Below are positions 18,478 through 27,960 of a DNA stretch of 64,000 nt, in pieces (positions within the stretch are counted from its first letter, which is position 1; each line of letters opens with the position of its first letter). A program made the position numbers and the translations under genes. Source of the stretch: JAPOXR01 sp965221815 (GTDB lineage: Bacteria; Pseudomonadota; Alphaproteobacteria; Rhodobacterales; Rhodobacteraceae); assembly GCA_965221815.1 (NCBI GenBank), contig OZ244915.1:558001-622000 (forward strand), in the 5' to 3' direction. Below the pieces are notes generated by a model. It saw only the letters and a list, made by a program, of their open reading frames with translations. It was not told where the DNA came from and ran no database searches.

Positions 18478-19593
18478 TTGATCTCGCAAGAGGGTGATCG
18501 GCGATGGATGCGCTGCGCACTCAATCTTGGACGACGGCAACTGGGAAAGACATGGCCAAATCCCGCTGTTGGCTGTGTCCTCGTCAAGGATGGTCGCGTC
18601 GTCAGCCGCGCAGTGACGGGAGCGGGTGGTCGCCCGCATGCCGAGGCCAATGCCTTGCTGGCAGCAGGAGATGCCGCGCGCGGATGTACGGTATATGTGA
18701 CGCTTGAACCTTGTGCCCATATCGGGGAAACGCCCGCTTGTGCCGAGCTCCTGGTCGATGCAGGAATCTCGCGGGTTGTGTCAGCAATTGCTGACCCTGA
18801 TCCGCGGGTCTCCGGGCAGGGTATCGAGATTTTGCGCGCTGCAGGAATTGCCGTCACCACGGGAATACTGGACGATGTCGCACGCGAGACTCACCAGGGA
18901 TTTTTTTCGCGGATCAAATTGGGGCGCCCCTTCCTGACACTCAAGCTTGCCATGTCTTTCGATGGTCGCATTGCCGACAAGAGTGGTGACAGCAAGTGGA
19001 TCACCGGGCCGGCTTCGCGCCGGCGCGTCCATTTGATGCGCGCCCGGCATGATGCTGTGATGGTCGGACGTGGGACGGCTTGCGCCGATGATCCCAATCT
19101 GGGAACATACGGGTTGGGCACAGATCCATCACCTGTGCGGATCATTATCGATAGCCATCTCTCGACACCCACTGACAGTCAACTCGGTAGGATAGCCGCC
19201 GATATGCCGGTCTGGATCTGTCATCTTTCTCAGGCCGATTCCCATTCCGTCAACAGCTGGATCTCATGTGGTGCCACAACCATAGCCTGCAAAGCGCACG
19301 GCGGCATGGTCGATCTCAACGATGCGTTGCAACGCCTGGCGCGAAAGGGTCTCACGCGTATCGTGTGTGAAGGCGGAGCCGCATTGGCGGCCACCCTCAT
19401 CAGTCGCGATCTTGTTGATGAAATCGTCGGATTTCATGCGGGTGTGTGTCTGGGGGGTGCGGGACTGTCGGCAATTGGCCCTGGGGGCATGAAACCGCTT
19501 GCCATTGCGGATCGATTCCGGCTCATCTCCAGCACAACGAGCGGCGGCGATGTCATGCATCGCTGGGCACGACGTGATCAATCTCAAGATTAA
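18478..19593 (+). CDS. ribD: Bifunctional riboflavin deaminase/reductase RibD
   Basis: The N-terminal deaminase domain has HAEANALLAAGDA and LEPCAHIGETPACAELLVD, which bind the catalytic zinc. The C-terminal reductase domain contains LTLKLAMSFDGRIAD and ITGPASRRRVHLMRARHDAV. The enzyme deaminates the pyrimidine made from GTP and then reduces its ribose, two steps of riboflavin synthesis. The start is probably a TTG at 18478 with GAGGG eight bases upstream, four bases after the nrdR stop. The ATG at residue 11 would remove part of the first conserved helix. Confidence 0.95.
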   Translation: MISQEGDRRWMRCALNLGRRQLGKTWPNPAVGCVLVKDGRVVSRAVTGAGGRPHAEANALLAAGDAARGCTVYVTLEPCAHIGETPACAELLVDAGISRVVSAIADPDPRVSGQGIEILRAAGIAVTTGILDDVARETHQGFFSRIKLGRPFLTLKLAMSFDGRIADKSGDSKWITGPASRRRVHLMRARHDAVMVGRGTACADDPNLGTYGLGTDPSPVRIIIDSHLSTPTDSQLGRIAADMPVWICHLSQADSHSVNSWISCGATTIACKAHGGMVDLNDALQRLARKGLTRIVCEGGAALAATLISRDLVDEIVGFHAGVCLGGAGLSAIGPGGMKPLAIADRFRLISSTTSGGDVMHRWARRDQSQD

Positions 19594-19671
19594 ATCACTG
19601 TCTCGCCTTGTTGTTTCGTCGATAAGTCGCAGATATATGGGTGCTACGCATGTCTTGGGAAGTCTGGCCTC

Positions 19672-20277
19672 GTGTTTACCGGAATTGTTACCGACACCGG
19701 CCTAGTGAATAGGGTCGACCGGGAGTCGTCCACGCATAGCCTCATCATTGCCCCTTGCCAGGGGCACAGCGGGCTCAGCATCGGTGCGTCGATCGCCTGT
19801 GATGGCGTTTGCCTGACAATTGTGGAAAAGTCGGCTGACAATGACTGGTTTCGTGTCAATCTGTCACCGGAAACCTGCGCCTGCACAACGCTTGGATCAT
19901 GGCAGGAAGGACAGCGAATCAATCTTGAACGATCTTTGCGGGTTGGCGATGAACTGGGCGGACATATTGTGTCGGGCCACATCGATGATGTGACGGAGGT
20001 CACCGCGATGGATTCGGTGGGGGAGAATTGCACCTTGGCATGCCGGATGAAGACTTCGCTGGCACCCTATATCGCCGTCAAGGGATCGGTATGTCTGAAT
20101 GGCGTATCGCTGACGGTCAATCAGGTGAGCCAGACAGATTTTACGGTCAATCTTATCCCGCATACGCGCGCGGTGACGACCTGGGGCGAGACGAAGCGTG
20201 GAGACAAGGTCAATGTCGAGGTTGACCTGTTGGCAAGGTATATGGCGCGATTCCGGGAAGTTGAGACTGTGGCATGA
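19672..20277 (+). CDS. ribE: Riboflavin synthase alpha subunit
   Basis: The 201-residue protein begins MFTGIVTDTGLVNRVD and contains two lumazine-binding repeats, each with a GxSxACDGVCLT-type motif (GASIACDGVCLTIVEKSADN near residue 36 and GSVCLNGVSLTVNQV near 135). It converts two lumazine molecules into riboflavin and a pyrimidine that is recycled. The start is GTG. The stop overlaps the ribBA start (ATGA), so the two are translationally coupled. The genus-dependent alternative name is ribC. Confidence 0.95.
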   Translation: MFTGIVTDTGLVNRVDRESSTHSLIIAPCQGHSGLSIGASIACDGVCLTIVEKSADNDWFRVNLSPETCACTTLGSWQEGQRINLERSLRVGDELGGHIVSGHIDDVTEVTAMDSVGENCTLACRMKTSLAPYIAVKGSVCLNGVSLTVNQVSQTDFTVNLIPHTRAVTTWGETKRGDKVNVEVDLLARYMARFREVETVA

Positions 20278-21377
20278 GCACTTTTGATACGGGTGGTGCG
20301 ATCTCGGGGATCGAGGAAATTCTTGAAGATGCCAGAAACGGACGGATGTTTGTCCTGGTTGACCACGAGGAGCGTGAAAATGAAGGTGACCTGGTCATTC
20401 CCGCACAAATGGCCACACCCGATACAATCAACTTCATGGCGAAGAATGCACGCGGCCTCATCTGCCTCGCACTGACGGAGCCGCGCACCGAGGCCCTGGG
20501 GCTTCCATTGATGGCAGCGACTAATTCATCGCGTCACGAAACGGCCTTTACCGTGTCGATCGAAGCGCGCCAGGGTGTGACCACGGGAATCTCCGCGCAT
20601 GATCGTGCCCATACAATTCGCGTGGCGACCAATCCCGAAAGTACTTCTGATGACATTGCAACGCCCGGCCATGTTTTTCCGGTACGCGCGCGGAATGGCG
20701 GGGTCCTCGTGCGTGCCGGTCATACCGAAGCGGCCGTGGATATCTCGAGACTCGCAGGGCTCAATCCGTCCGCCGTCATTTGTGAAATCATGAAAGACGA
20801 TGGCACCATGGCACGGATGCCCGATCTCATCGCCTTTGCCCAGTTGCATGCTTTAAAGGTCGGAACGATCGCGGATTTGATCGCTTATCGGCTTAAAAAT
20901 GACAATCTGGTACGCGAGATGGAATGTCGTGCGGTCACATCCGAGATCGGTGGCGAATGGATGATGCGCATTTTTGCTGATGAAATCCACGGAAGCGAGC
21001 ATATTGTTCTGACCAAGGGGGATATTTCTGATGGTGGAGATGTTCTGGTGCGTATGCATGCGGTCAACCCACTATTGGACCTTTTGGCGCTGGCACCTGG
21101 AAAGGCCAGACAACTCGGGGATGCGATGCGGATCATTGCCGCAGAGGGGCGTGGTGTCATTGTCTTGTTGCGCGATACAAATATGAAACTCAATCTCGAC
21201 TCGGGAAAGTCACCGCAAACCTTGCGTCAATACGGTCTGGGCGCGCAGATCCTCGCTTCGCTTGGCGTACGCAGTATGGAACTTCTGACAAATTCTCCAA
21301 ACCCGCCGCGGATCATCGGGCTGGAAGGTTACGGGCTGCAAGTGCGCGGTGCCCGTCCCATCACAGGACAGGGTTAG
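20274..21377 (+). CDS. ribBA: RibBA: DHBP synthase with degenerate cyclohydrolase II domain
   Basis: Residues 1-205 are a complete 3,4-dihydroxy-2-butanone 4-phosphate synthase ([55 protein letters not shown]), making the four-carbon unit of riboflavin. Residues 206-367 have the GTP cyclohydrolase II shape ([30 protein letters not shown]) but lack the zinc-binding cysteine cluster: where active enzymes have ECLTGD...RCDCG this protein has no cysteine. The second domain is therefore probably not catalytic, as in many alphaproteobacterial RibBA proteins, and a separate ribA should exist. Confidence 0.93.
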   Translation: MSTFDTGGAISGIEEILEDARNGRMFVLVDHEERENEGDLVIPAQMATPDTINFMAKNARGLICLALTEPRTEALGLPLMAATNSSRHETAFTVSIEARQGVTTGISAHDRAHTIRVATNPESTSDDIATPGHVFPVRARNGGVLVRAGHTEAAVDISRLAGLNPSAVICEIMKDDGTMARMPDLIAFAQLHALKVGTIADLIAYRLKNDNLVREMECRAVTSEIGGEWMMRIFADEIHGSEHIVLTKGDISDGGDVLVRMHAVNPLLDLLALAPGKARQLGDAMRIIAAEGRGVIVLLRDTNMKLNLDSGKSPQTLRQYGLGAQILASLGVRSMELLTNSPNPPRIIGLEGYGLQVRGARPITGQG

Positions 21378-21379
21378 AA

Positions 21380-21898
21380 TTGGCCCAACGCAACGCCAGC
21401 AAGACGTCTCTTGTGCCTGATTTGGCGACACGGCCCAAACTGCTGCTTGTGGCTGCGCCCTATCAGGCAGACATTGTCGAGATGCTGGTCGATGGGGCAC
21501 AGATGGCGATCGACAAACATGCTGATTTTGACCGGATCGATGTCACCGGGGCTTTGGAAATCCCGACAACGATTCGCATGGCAGCGGCAGCAGACAAGTT
21601 TGATGGATTTGTCGCTTTGGGCTGTATTATGCGCGGAGACACGTCGCACTATGACATTGTCTGCCGGGAGAGTGCGCATGGTCTCACCCTGCTGGGTGCC
21701 ACAGGTGTCTGTGTTGGCAACGGGATCCTCACTGTCGAGAATGAGGAACAGGCGATCTGTCGCGCCGACCCGAAACAGATGGACAAGGGCGGTGAGGCGG
21801 CGCGCGCGGCACTGCATCTGATTGCCATATCGCATAAATTTCTGGGCGTTGCGGGCAATGTCGGATTTCGGTTGCGCGGCATCAACAAGCCCGGCTGA
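21380..21898 (+). CDS. ribH: 6,7-dimethyl-8-ribityllumazine synthase
   Basis: A 172-residue lumazine synthase, with VTGALEIPTTIRMAA, FVALGCIMRGDTSHYDIVCR (substrate loop and the histidine region) and GVCVGNGILTVENEEQA. It joins the pyrimidine product of the RibD steps to the butanone phosphate from RibBA. The start appears to be TTG at 21380, two bases after the ribBA stop, with AGGG about eight bases upstream. It is followed closely by nusB, the usual order. Confidence 0.95.
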   Translation: MAQRNASKTSLVPDLATRPKLLLVAAPYQADIVEMLVDGAQMAIDKHADFDRIDVTGALEIPTTIRMAAAADKFDGFVALGCIMRGDTSHYDIVCRESAHGLTLLGATGVCVGNGILTVENEEQAICRADPKQMDKGGEAARAALHLIAISHKFLGVAGNVGFRLRGINKPG

Positions 21899-21915
21899 AA
21901 CTGAAACCCCTCCCG

Positions 21916-22392
21916 ATGAATAACCGCGACATCGCACTAGCGCGCCGGATGGCACGATTGCGCGCGGTTCAAGCCCTGTTTCAGCTCGAGGCATCGGGGG
22001 CGAGTGTCGAAAAGGTTGTGCGTGACTTTGAAGAATCGGATTTGATTGAAGATGATGACAAGGATCTGGAACTCGCACCGGCCGATGATGATTATTTTCG
22101 TGAAATCCTGAGAACCGCAATCAGCAAACATCAGGAAATAGACCGGTTGACGGGCACAAAACTCAAGACAGGTTGGCAATTGGATCGAATCGACCCCACT
22201 TTGCGTGCGCTTTTTCGTGCTGCAGGGGCCGAGTTAAAGATGCAATCAGCCCCGCCGCGGGTGGTCATTGATGAATATGTGGAGATCACCAAAGCTTTTT
22301 ACCCGCAAGACAAGTCGGCGGGATTTGTCAATGCCGTGCTGGACAATCTGGCCAAACAGCTGCGCCCGGAGATCTTTTCGCAATCGTCCTGA
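21916..22392 (+). CDS. nusB: Transcription antitermination factor NusB
   Basis: The 158-residue protein begins with the arginine-rich helix ARRMARLRAVQALFQLEASG that binds boxA RNA and ends with VVIDEYVEITKAFYPQDKSA and FVNAVLDNLAKQLRP, the typical NusB C-terminus. It works with NusE in antitermination of rRNA operons. It closes the riboflavin operon, eighteen bases after ribH. The gene that often follows in relatives, thiL, is not present here. Confidence 0.95.
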   Translation: MNNRDIALARRMARLRAVQALFQLEASGASVEKVVRDFEESDLIEDDDKDLELAPADDDYFREILRTAISKHQEIDRLTGTKLKTGWQLDRIDPTLRALFRAAGAELKMQSAPPRVVIDEYVEITKAFYPQDKSAGFVNAVLDNLAKQLRPEIFSQSS

Positions 22393-22860
22393 ACACAACG
22401 GAATGAATCCACAGCGCCACCACTCACCCGTATTCATTGACCCTTGCAGACTTGCGGCGTCAAGGTCACTGTTCGCCCAGTAGAAGACCAGCCCGCCGCG
22501 CAAGGCAGCAGAATTGTCGTGGGCCAAGAGAATGCCGGCAGATCACCAAAAATGGTGAGGATGCCGTGGCGACCGAGACATGTTCACGTATATGTGTGAC
22601 GTCACAACAGGGAGCAGGGTGACCGACTTACAGCGTTTGTCTGTCTCCCGGTGTGATGATTCTGTCTGTTGATCGACGCGATGCACAGCGGCCGTGAATG
22701 CGATTAGGGCAGCACCTCAACATAGACTTGTTGATTGTGGCACGAGCCAACAAGTTGGCATATTGAGCGGGAATATTGGTGGGGCTGGCCATGACAACAG
22801 AAAACCGGTTCCTTCACCATTCTCTTTGTGGCATGAATCGATTATGGCGGTCGTCGATTC
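22393..22860. other. Intergenic region between nusB and MFS gene
   Basis: About 470 bases with no gene I can support. Short frames on both strands have no domain-like features. No strong terminator or tRNA is evident. Confidence 0.4.
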
Positions 22861-24147
22861 ATGGCTCTTGGGTCATTTCTTGCGGCGGCGTCTCGTATGC
22901 TTGCGATAACTTTCTTTTCGCTCTTTCTCTCTGTCATCCTGATCCAGCTCAGTTCCGGTGGTATTGGGCCGCTTGATGTCCTGTCCGGCTTGCAATCGGG
23001 ATTTACGAGTCTCGAAATCGGGCTCCTGGGCTCCTCACATTTTATAGGATTCTTCGTCGGTTGCTGGTGGGGTCCCCGGTTAATCGGGATCATCGGCCAT
23101 TCCCGCGCTTTTGCCGTCTTTGCTGCTGCCGGAACAATCGGAATTCTTGCCCATATGCTTTGGGTTGACCCTTATGTCTGGTCAGCCATGCGGATCTTGT
23201 CGGGAATGTGCATTGCGGGCTGCTTTACCGTGCTGGAAGCCTGGCTTCAGGCCAAGACAGACAATGCCACCCGTGGACGCACAGTCGGATATTATCGCCT
23301 TGTGGATCTTTTGGGAGGACTTTTCAGCCAGTTGCTCATCGCGGTTTTGGAACCTGCGACCTATATGGCTTACAATATCCTGGCGATCATCTGTTGTGCA
23401 TCTTTGCTGCCATTGGCCTTGACCCGTATTCCGCAGCCACCAACAACCGCTGAATTGCGGCTTCGTCCCCGCCTCGGTCTGCAGATATCCCCGATGGCTT
23501 CTGCGGGTGTTGTCATCGCTGGCATTACGGTGGCCTCGTTTCGCATGGTTGGCCCCGTCTACGGCCAGGCTGTCGGCCTGACATCAACACAAATCGGTCT
23601 TTTTCTTGCCCTGTTCATTCTGGGCGGTGCCCTGGCACAGTTTCCGGCCGGTCTCTTTGCTGATCGGTTTGACCGCAGAAAAGTCATGTTTGCCTTTTCT
23701 GCGGTGTCCATAGGGGCCAGTCTGCTGGTGATTCAGCTGGCGGAAACCAGTGCGGCAGGATTGCTTGCAGGTGCGGTGATTTTTGGAGCGGCAACCTTCC
23801 CCATCTATTCCATCGCTGCAGCGCACGCGAATGATCATGTTCCCGCCAACCGGATGGTCGAACTGAATGCATCGCTTCTGTTCTACTTTGCCATAGGTGC
23901 CATCATCAGTCCGTTGCTTGTCTCGCTTCTCATCGCCGGCTTTGGTGCGTCATCAATGTTTGTTTTCATAGCCGTTGCGCATGCGCTACTCTGCATTTAC
24001 GGCCTTGTCCGCATGACCAAGAGACGGGTCGCCATACGAAAACCCTTTCGATATATGCCGCGAACGAGCTTTGTTTTCACACGTCTCTTCAAGCGGAAAT
24101 CGGACAGGGACCCGACACGCGATGACAACAGGAATAAAGATCGGTGA
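22861..24147 (+). CDS. MFS transporter, YcaD-like
   Basis: A 428-residue membrane protein with about twelve hydrophobic helices. The loop between helices 2 and 3 carries WWGPRLIGIIGHSRAFAVFA, and the central region has GLFADRFDRRKVMFAFSAVS, the major facilitator loop motif. It resembles the YcaD/CmlA-like group of uncharacterised exporters. The C-terminal tail is strongly basic and cytoplasmic (FKRKSDRDPTRDDNRNKDR). No substrate can be assigned. It is transcribed alone, 73 bases before metG. Confidence 0.85.
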   Translation: MALGSFLAAASRMLAITFFSLFLSVILIQLSSGGIGPLDVLSGLQSGFTSLEIGLLGSSHFIGFFVGCWWGPRLIGIIGHSRAFAVFAAAGTIGILAHMLWVDPYVWSAMRILSGMCIAGCFTVLEAWLQAKTDNATRGRTVGYYRLVDLLGGLFSQLLIAVLEPATYMAYNILAIICCASLLPLALTRIPQPPTTAELRLRPRLGLQISPMASAGVVIAGITVASFRMVGPVYGQAVGLTSTQIGLFLALFILGGALAQFPAGLFADRFDRRKVMFAFSAVSIGASLLVIQLAETSAAGLLAGAVIFGAATFPIYSIAAAHANDHVPANRMVELNASLLFYFAIGAIISPLLVSLLIAGFGASSMFVFIAVAHALLCIYGLVRMTKRRVAIRKPFRYMPRTSFVFTRLFKRKSDRDPTRDDNRNKDR

Positions 24148-24220
24148 ACGCATTGCTTCGGCATATCATTGCTGCGCATTGTTTCCTGTGCGATTATGAT
24201 CGCACAGATATTTCCGGTTC

Positions 24221-25969
24221 ATGCCAATGACACGATTTCTCATCACTTCGGCAATTCCCTACATTAATGGGATCAAGCATCTCGGCAATCTGGTCGGCAG
24301 CCAGTTGCCCGCGGATCTCTACGCGCGCTACTTGCGTCAGCGCGGCCATGACGTCATGTTCATTTGTGCGACGGATGAGCATGGAACACCCGCTGAATTG
24401 GCAGCCCGCAAGGCCAAGATGGATGTTGCCGATTATTGTGACAAGATGCATGCGGTACAAAGCGAGCTTGCGGCAGGATTTCGCCTGTCATTTGATCATT
24501 TCGGGCGGTCATCCAGCGAGAGAAACCATCGTTTGACGCAGCATTTTGCGGGTCGCCTTGCCGCCAATGGGCATATCCGGGAGGTGGAAGAAGAGCAGAT
24601 TTACTCGATTGCCGATGGGCGATTTCTTCCTGACCGCTATGTGCGGGGCGAATGTCCGGCATGTGGCTATGCGCAAGCGCGGGGAGACCAGTGCGAGAAC
24701 TGCACGAAACAGTTGAATCCCGTGGATTTGATCAATCCGCGTTCAGAGATCTCGGGCTCCACCGCGCTGGAGATGCGCCGCACCACACATTTGTATCTCT
24801 GTCAGTCGGCGTTCCGTGGCCAATTGGCGGAATGGATCGATTCCCAACATGACTGGCCCAAACTGACGACGTCGATCGCCCGGAAATGGTTGTGCGATGG
24901 TGATGGTCTGCAGGATCGTGGCATCACCCGTGATCTCGATTGGGGTGTGCCGGTCAAGCGCGGGGATGAAGACTGGCCCGGGATGGAGGGCAAGGTCTTC
25001 TATGTCTGGTTTGATGCGCCCATCGAATATATTGCCGCGACGGCGGAATGGGCAGACAAGCATGGCCATGGTGATTCCCACTGGTTGCGCTGGTGGCGCA
25101 ATGACAAGGGTGCGAGGGATGTGCGCTATGTCCAGTTCATGGGCAAGGACAATGTGCCGTTTCATACCCTGTCGTTTCCCGTTACCATCATGGGATCGGG
25201 GGAGGATTGGAAACTTGTTGATTACATCAAGTCGTTCAATTTCCTGAACTATGATGGCGGGCAGTTTTCCACCAGTCTGGGGCGGGGTATCTTTATGGAT
25301 CAGGCCCTGGCGCTCCTGCCGGCTGACTATTGGCGCTGGTGGTTGCTCTCGCATGCGCCGGAATATTCCGACAGCGAATTTACCTGGGATGATTTTGTCA
25401 CGAGCGTGAACAAGGATCTGGCCGATGTGTTGGGCAATTTTGTGCGCCGCATCACCAAGTTTGCTGCCGCGCATTTCGACAGCACGGTGCCGATAGGCGA
25501 CTGGGGGCCAGCGGAACAGGGCTTTGCGGAGAAGCTTCAGATGCGCATCACCCGTTTTCAGGACAGGATGGAGGCTCTGGAAATTCGCAAGGCGGCGCAG
25601 GAACTCCGTGCCATCTGGGCCGCCGGCAATGAATTCCTCCAGGACGCCGAACCCTGGAAAGACATTCGCCAGGACAAGTCCAAGGCGGCTCCCACCACCG
25701 CTCTGTGTCTCAACCTGGTGCGCCTCTATGCGATCATCTCGCAGCCTTTCATCCCGGACTTTTCGGCATCAATTCTGCAATGCCTGAACAACCCGCATAC
25801 AGACTGGCCAGAGAATGTGGCAGAGGCACTCAAAACCCTGCCGGGCGGTCATGCCTTTTCAGTGCCTGATGTGGCTTTCACGAAAATCTCTGCCGAACAA
25901 CGTGACAAGTGGAAAGCCAGGTTTGCCGGATCAGACGCACCCGGGACTGCCGCAGCAGATTCCCCCTAA
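24221..25969 (+). CDS. metG: Methionyl-tRNA synthetase
   Basis: The 582-residue protein has the class I HIGH-type motif as HLGN in [20 protein letters not shown], a four-cysteine zinc knuckle ([17 protein letters not shown]) near residue 145, [20 protein letters not shown], and [10 protein letters not shown] in place of KMSKS. It charges tRNA-Met. The KMSKS equivalent ends in leucine-glycine instead of the lysine-glycine or glutamine-glycine more often seen, which is unusual but occurs in this subfamily. There is no C-terminal tRNA-binding domain, so it should be monomeric. Confidence 0.95.
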   Translation: MPMTRFLITSAIPYINGIKHLGNLVGSQLPADLYARYLRQRGHDVMFICATDEHGTPAELAARKAKMDVADYCDKMHAVQSELAAGFRLSFDHFGRSSSERNHRLTQHFAGRLAANGHIREVEEEQIYSIADGRFLPDRYVRGECPACGYAQARGDQCENCTKQLNPVDLINPRSEISGSTALEMRRTTHLYLCQSAFRGQLAEWIDSQHDWPKLTTSIARKWLCDGDGLQDRGITRDLDWGVPVKRGDEDWPGMEGKVFYVWFDAPIEYIAATAEWADKHGHGDSHWLRWWRNDKGARDVRYVQFMGKDNVPFHTLSFPVTIMGSGEDWKLVDYIKSFNFLNYDGGQFSTSLGRGIFMDQALALLPADYWRWWLLSHAPEYSDSEFTWDDFVTSVNKDLADVLGNFVRRITKFAAAHFDSTVPIGDWGPAEQGFAEKLQMRITRFQDRMEALEIRKAAQELRAIWAAGNEFLQDAEPWKDIRQDKSKAAPTTALCLNLVRLYAIISQPFIPDFSASILQCLNNPHTDWPENVAEALKTLPGGHAFSVPDVAFTKISAEQRDKWKARFAGSDAPGTAAADSP

Positions 25970-26075
25970 CCCTCTTTTTGACAGACCTGTGACTCTCTAT
26001 CGCACCGTTGCATGAGCGACGGTCAGACAGGCGATCATGGTGGAGATCACGACGAACTCTCCACCCGCCCCTCAA

Positions 26076-26104
26076 GAAAAAGGGGCAGCCTCTCAGCTGC
26101 CCCT
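26076..26104 (-). terminator. Rho-independent terminator of porin B
   Basis: On the reverse strand the stem AGGGGCAGC/GCTGCCCCT is followed by a run of T, 25 bases beyond the porin B stop codon. Confidence 0.85.
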
Positions 26105-26128
26105 TCAAATCTCTTATCCAATCAGTGA

Positions 26129-27634
26129 TCAGAACTTCATGGTGATACCGAGATCAGCTGTTGCTTCGCTGTCCACCGAGCCAGCACCCGCTTTCAGGGT
26201 CGCGCCGCCACCCAGATCGTGGGAGAAGCCGACACCAAAGGCGTCAACGGTGGTGGAGGATTTTTTCCATTCTGCTTCAACTCCTCGGGCAGCTTGGACA
26301 GCAGCGGTAAGTGTCTCAGCGTCGTAGTACCAAGTCGCACTTTCTTTCTTATGTTGTGCCGCCACTAAAACGAGAGAAGTCGCTTCTGACATTTGATAGG
26401 TCATATCGACACCGATAGCTTGGTTCTTCAAATCCATTTTGTTGCCGATAGCGGGGTTTGTGATAACTCCCCCTGCCTTTTTATTCTCAGCAGCTACGCC
26501 AGATTTGACCTCTTCATTGTCGTCTTCGTCATGATCGCTGTCGGTGGAATACAAGGCGTTCATCGAAATCAAGCCTTGAGAGAAGCCCATGCCAATTGAC
26601 ATGACTCCGTTGCTGTCGAAACCCGCGCCAACAGTGACGGGTTCTACATTGAAGCTGAAACCAGCCGCCCATTCGGCATCGCCTTTGTTGTCACCGTAAG
26701 AGATCGCGACTGAGGCGATACCAAAATCACCATCATAACGGACATCAGCAGCCGACTCGCCGTAGGGACCTTCGGCGACATCATCAATCCCTATACCATC
26801 AAAGCCCGGATCGGCCAGACCACCCGCGACCTTATCGGCAGCATCAAGATCAGAACCAATCGTCAGTTTGTGCATATCCATGGAGATATACACTTCGCCG
26901 TGATTGTCCACTTTTTGCTTGGCATCAGGATCGAAGGTCGCGGCAGTGGCAGCGGTCATTGGTTTGGGAGTTCCAGCGCTCACCTTAACGAGATATACTG
27001 TGGTCGTTTCGGTTGATGCTGTAACGGCGGCATTCTCCGCAAGAGGGGCCAATGTATTATCTGCATTTGTTATAGTGACGACGCGCCACGCTTCATCAGT
27101 GGCACCTATATCGGTAGGGGCAATCACAAGAGGTTTTCCGTCCACAACTATAAGGACACTACCTTCCACTATTGTGCCCGGAAGCTTATATCTATTTTCA
27201 CCCCCTGTTACGCCAATAACACCGGCTTGAATCTTGCCATCTTTAATCGTAACAAATTGAGCCTGTTGTGCTGCCCCGACAACAATGGCATCCACCGCAC
27301 TAGAAGTAGCTGTTGGAGCTGCACTGACGGTAATTCGCTGAGCTTCCGCGGCAGCCTTCGCACCTTTTCCGGCACCCGTCACGGACTCCGTATTGTCAAT
27401 CGTGACACTTCCGCCGAAGCCAATGCCGCCATCGGTGGTTCCCGAAGCCGCGAACTTGATATCGAACTCATGGTGGAATTGCAGTTCATTGGGATCGTTG
27501 GCACCGCCATCGTTTTCCTTGAACTTCACCCCGAAGTTCGCTTCCCCGCTGATGGAGACGCCACCGCCATCCATCGCGAAAGCACTGCCGCCCGCCACCA
27601 TCGCGGCGGCGGCAAGTAGAGAGAGTTTTCTCAT
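26129..27634 (-). CDS. Outer-membrane porin copy B
   Basis: The 501-residue protein has the signal peptide MRKLSLLAAAAMVAGGSAFA, then MDGGGVSISGEANFGVKF and a beta-rich sequence ending in LGITMKF, where the last phenylalanine is the usual barrel-assembly signal. Residues 1-80 and the block from VDNHGEVYISMDMHKLTIGS to GVMSIGMGFSQG are nearly the same as in copies A and C. The segment between (about 85-260) and two shorter loops (near 375-400 and 430-455) differ strongly in length and sequence. It is likely a diffusion porin whose variable loops face the outside. The start at 27634 is chosen because it begins the signal peptide. Confidence 0.88.
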   Translation of the reverse strand: MRKLSLLAAAAMVAGGSAFAMDGGGVSISGEANFGVKFKENDGGANDPNELQFHHEFDIKFAASGTTDGGIGFGGSVTIDNTESVTGAGKGAKAAAEAQRITVSAAPTATSSAVDAIVVGAAQQAQFVTIKDGKIQAGVIGVTGGENRYKLPGTIVEGSVLIVVDGKPLVIAPTDIGATDEAWRVVTITNADNTLAPLAENAAVTASTETTTVYLVKVSAGTPKPMTAATAATFDPDAKQKVDNHGEVYISMDMHKLTIGSDLDAADKVAGGLADPGFDGIGIDDVAEGPYGESAADVRYDGDFGIASVAISYGDNKGDAEWAAGFSFNVEPVTVGAGFDSNGVMSIGMGFSQGLISMNALYSTDSDHDEDDNEEVKSGVAAENKKAGGVITNPAIGNKMDLKNQAIGVDMTYQMSEATSLVLVAAQHKKESATWYYDAETLTAAVQAARGVEAEWKKSSTTVDAFGVGFSHDLGGGATLKAGAGSVDSEATADLGITMKF

Positions 27635-27960
27635 GTGTTTCTGTCCTATTATGTCAAATAAAGGACGCAGAACCACAACAACGGAAAACCCGATGAGAGC
27701 CAGAGGAAGACAGGTGGCTCGATCATGTCAACACGACAACAGGCTGATGTGTTGACATCTCAAACCGGGAGTCACGACATAGGAGGCAATTCCTGGAGTG
27801 TCGGGTCATACCGGGCATGCGGTATGGATCCATGCTGGACGCGTCATGAACTGGTCAAAGACAAACGAGCAGCGTAAAGAGGGAGGAGACTGTCCCGCGA
27901 TGGGCTCATCATTGCTGTTTGGACTCCCGCGGGCGCGATTGATCACAGGAGGCTGGCCCC
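27635..27960 (-). repeat. Porin B / AAA-ATPase divergent intergenic, shared with porin A
   Basis: Inverted relative of 4931-5257. It must hold the promoters for porin B on one side and the ATPase gene on the other. It ends in ACAGGAGGCTGGCCCC, the ribosome site of the ATPase. Confidence 0.75.
27725..27758. promoter_or_regulatory. Inverted repeat ATGTCAACAC-14-GTGTTGACAT, second copy
   Basis: Perfect 10-bp arms at 27725-27734 and 27749-27758 with a 14-base spacer. Arms and spacing equal those at 5134-5167, while the spacer differs. It sits between the divergent porin B and ATPase genes and could bind a regulator of either or both. Confidence 0.5.
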
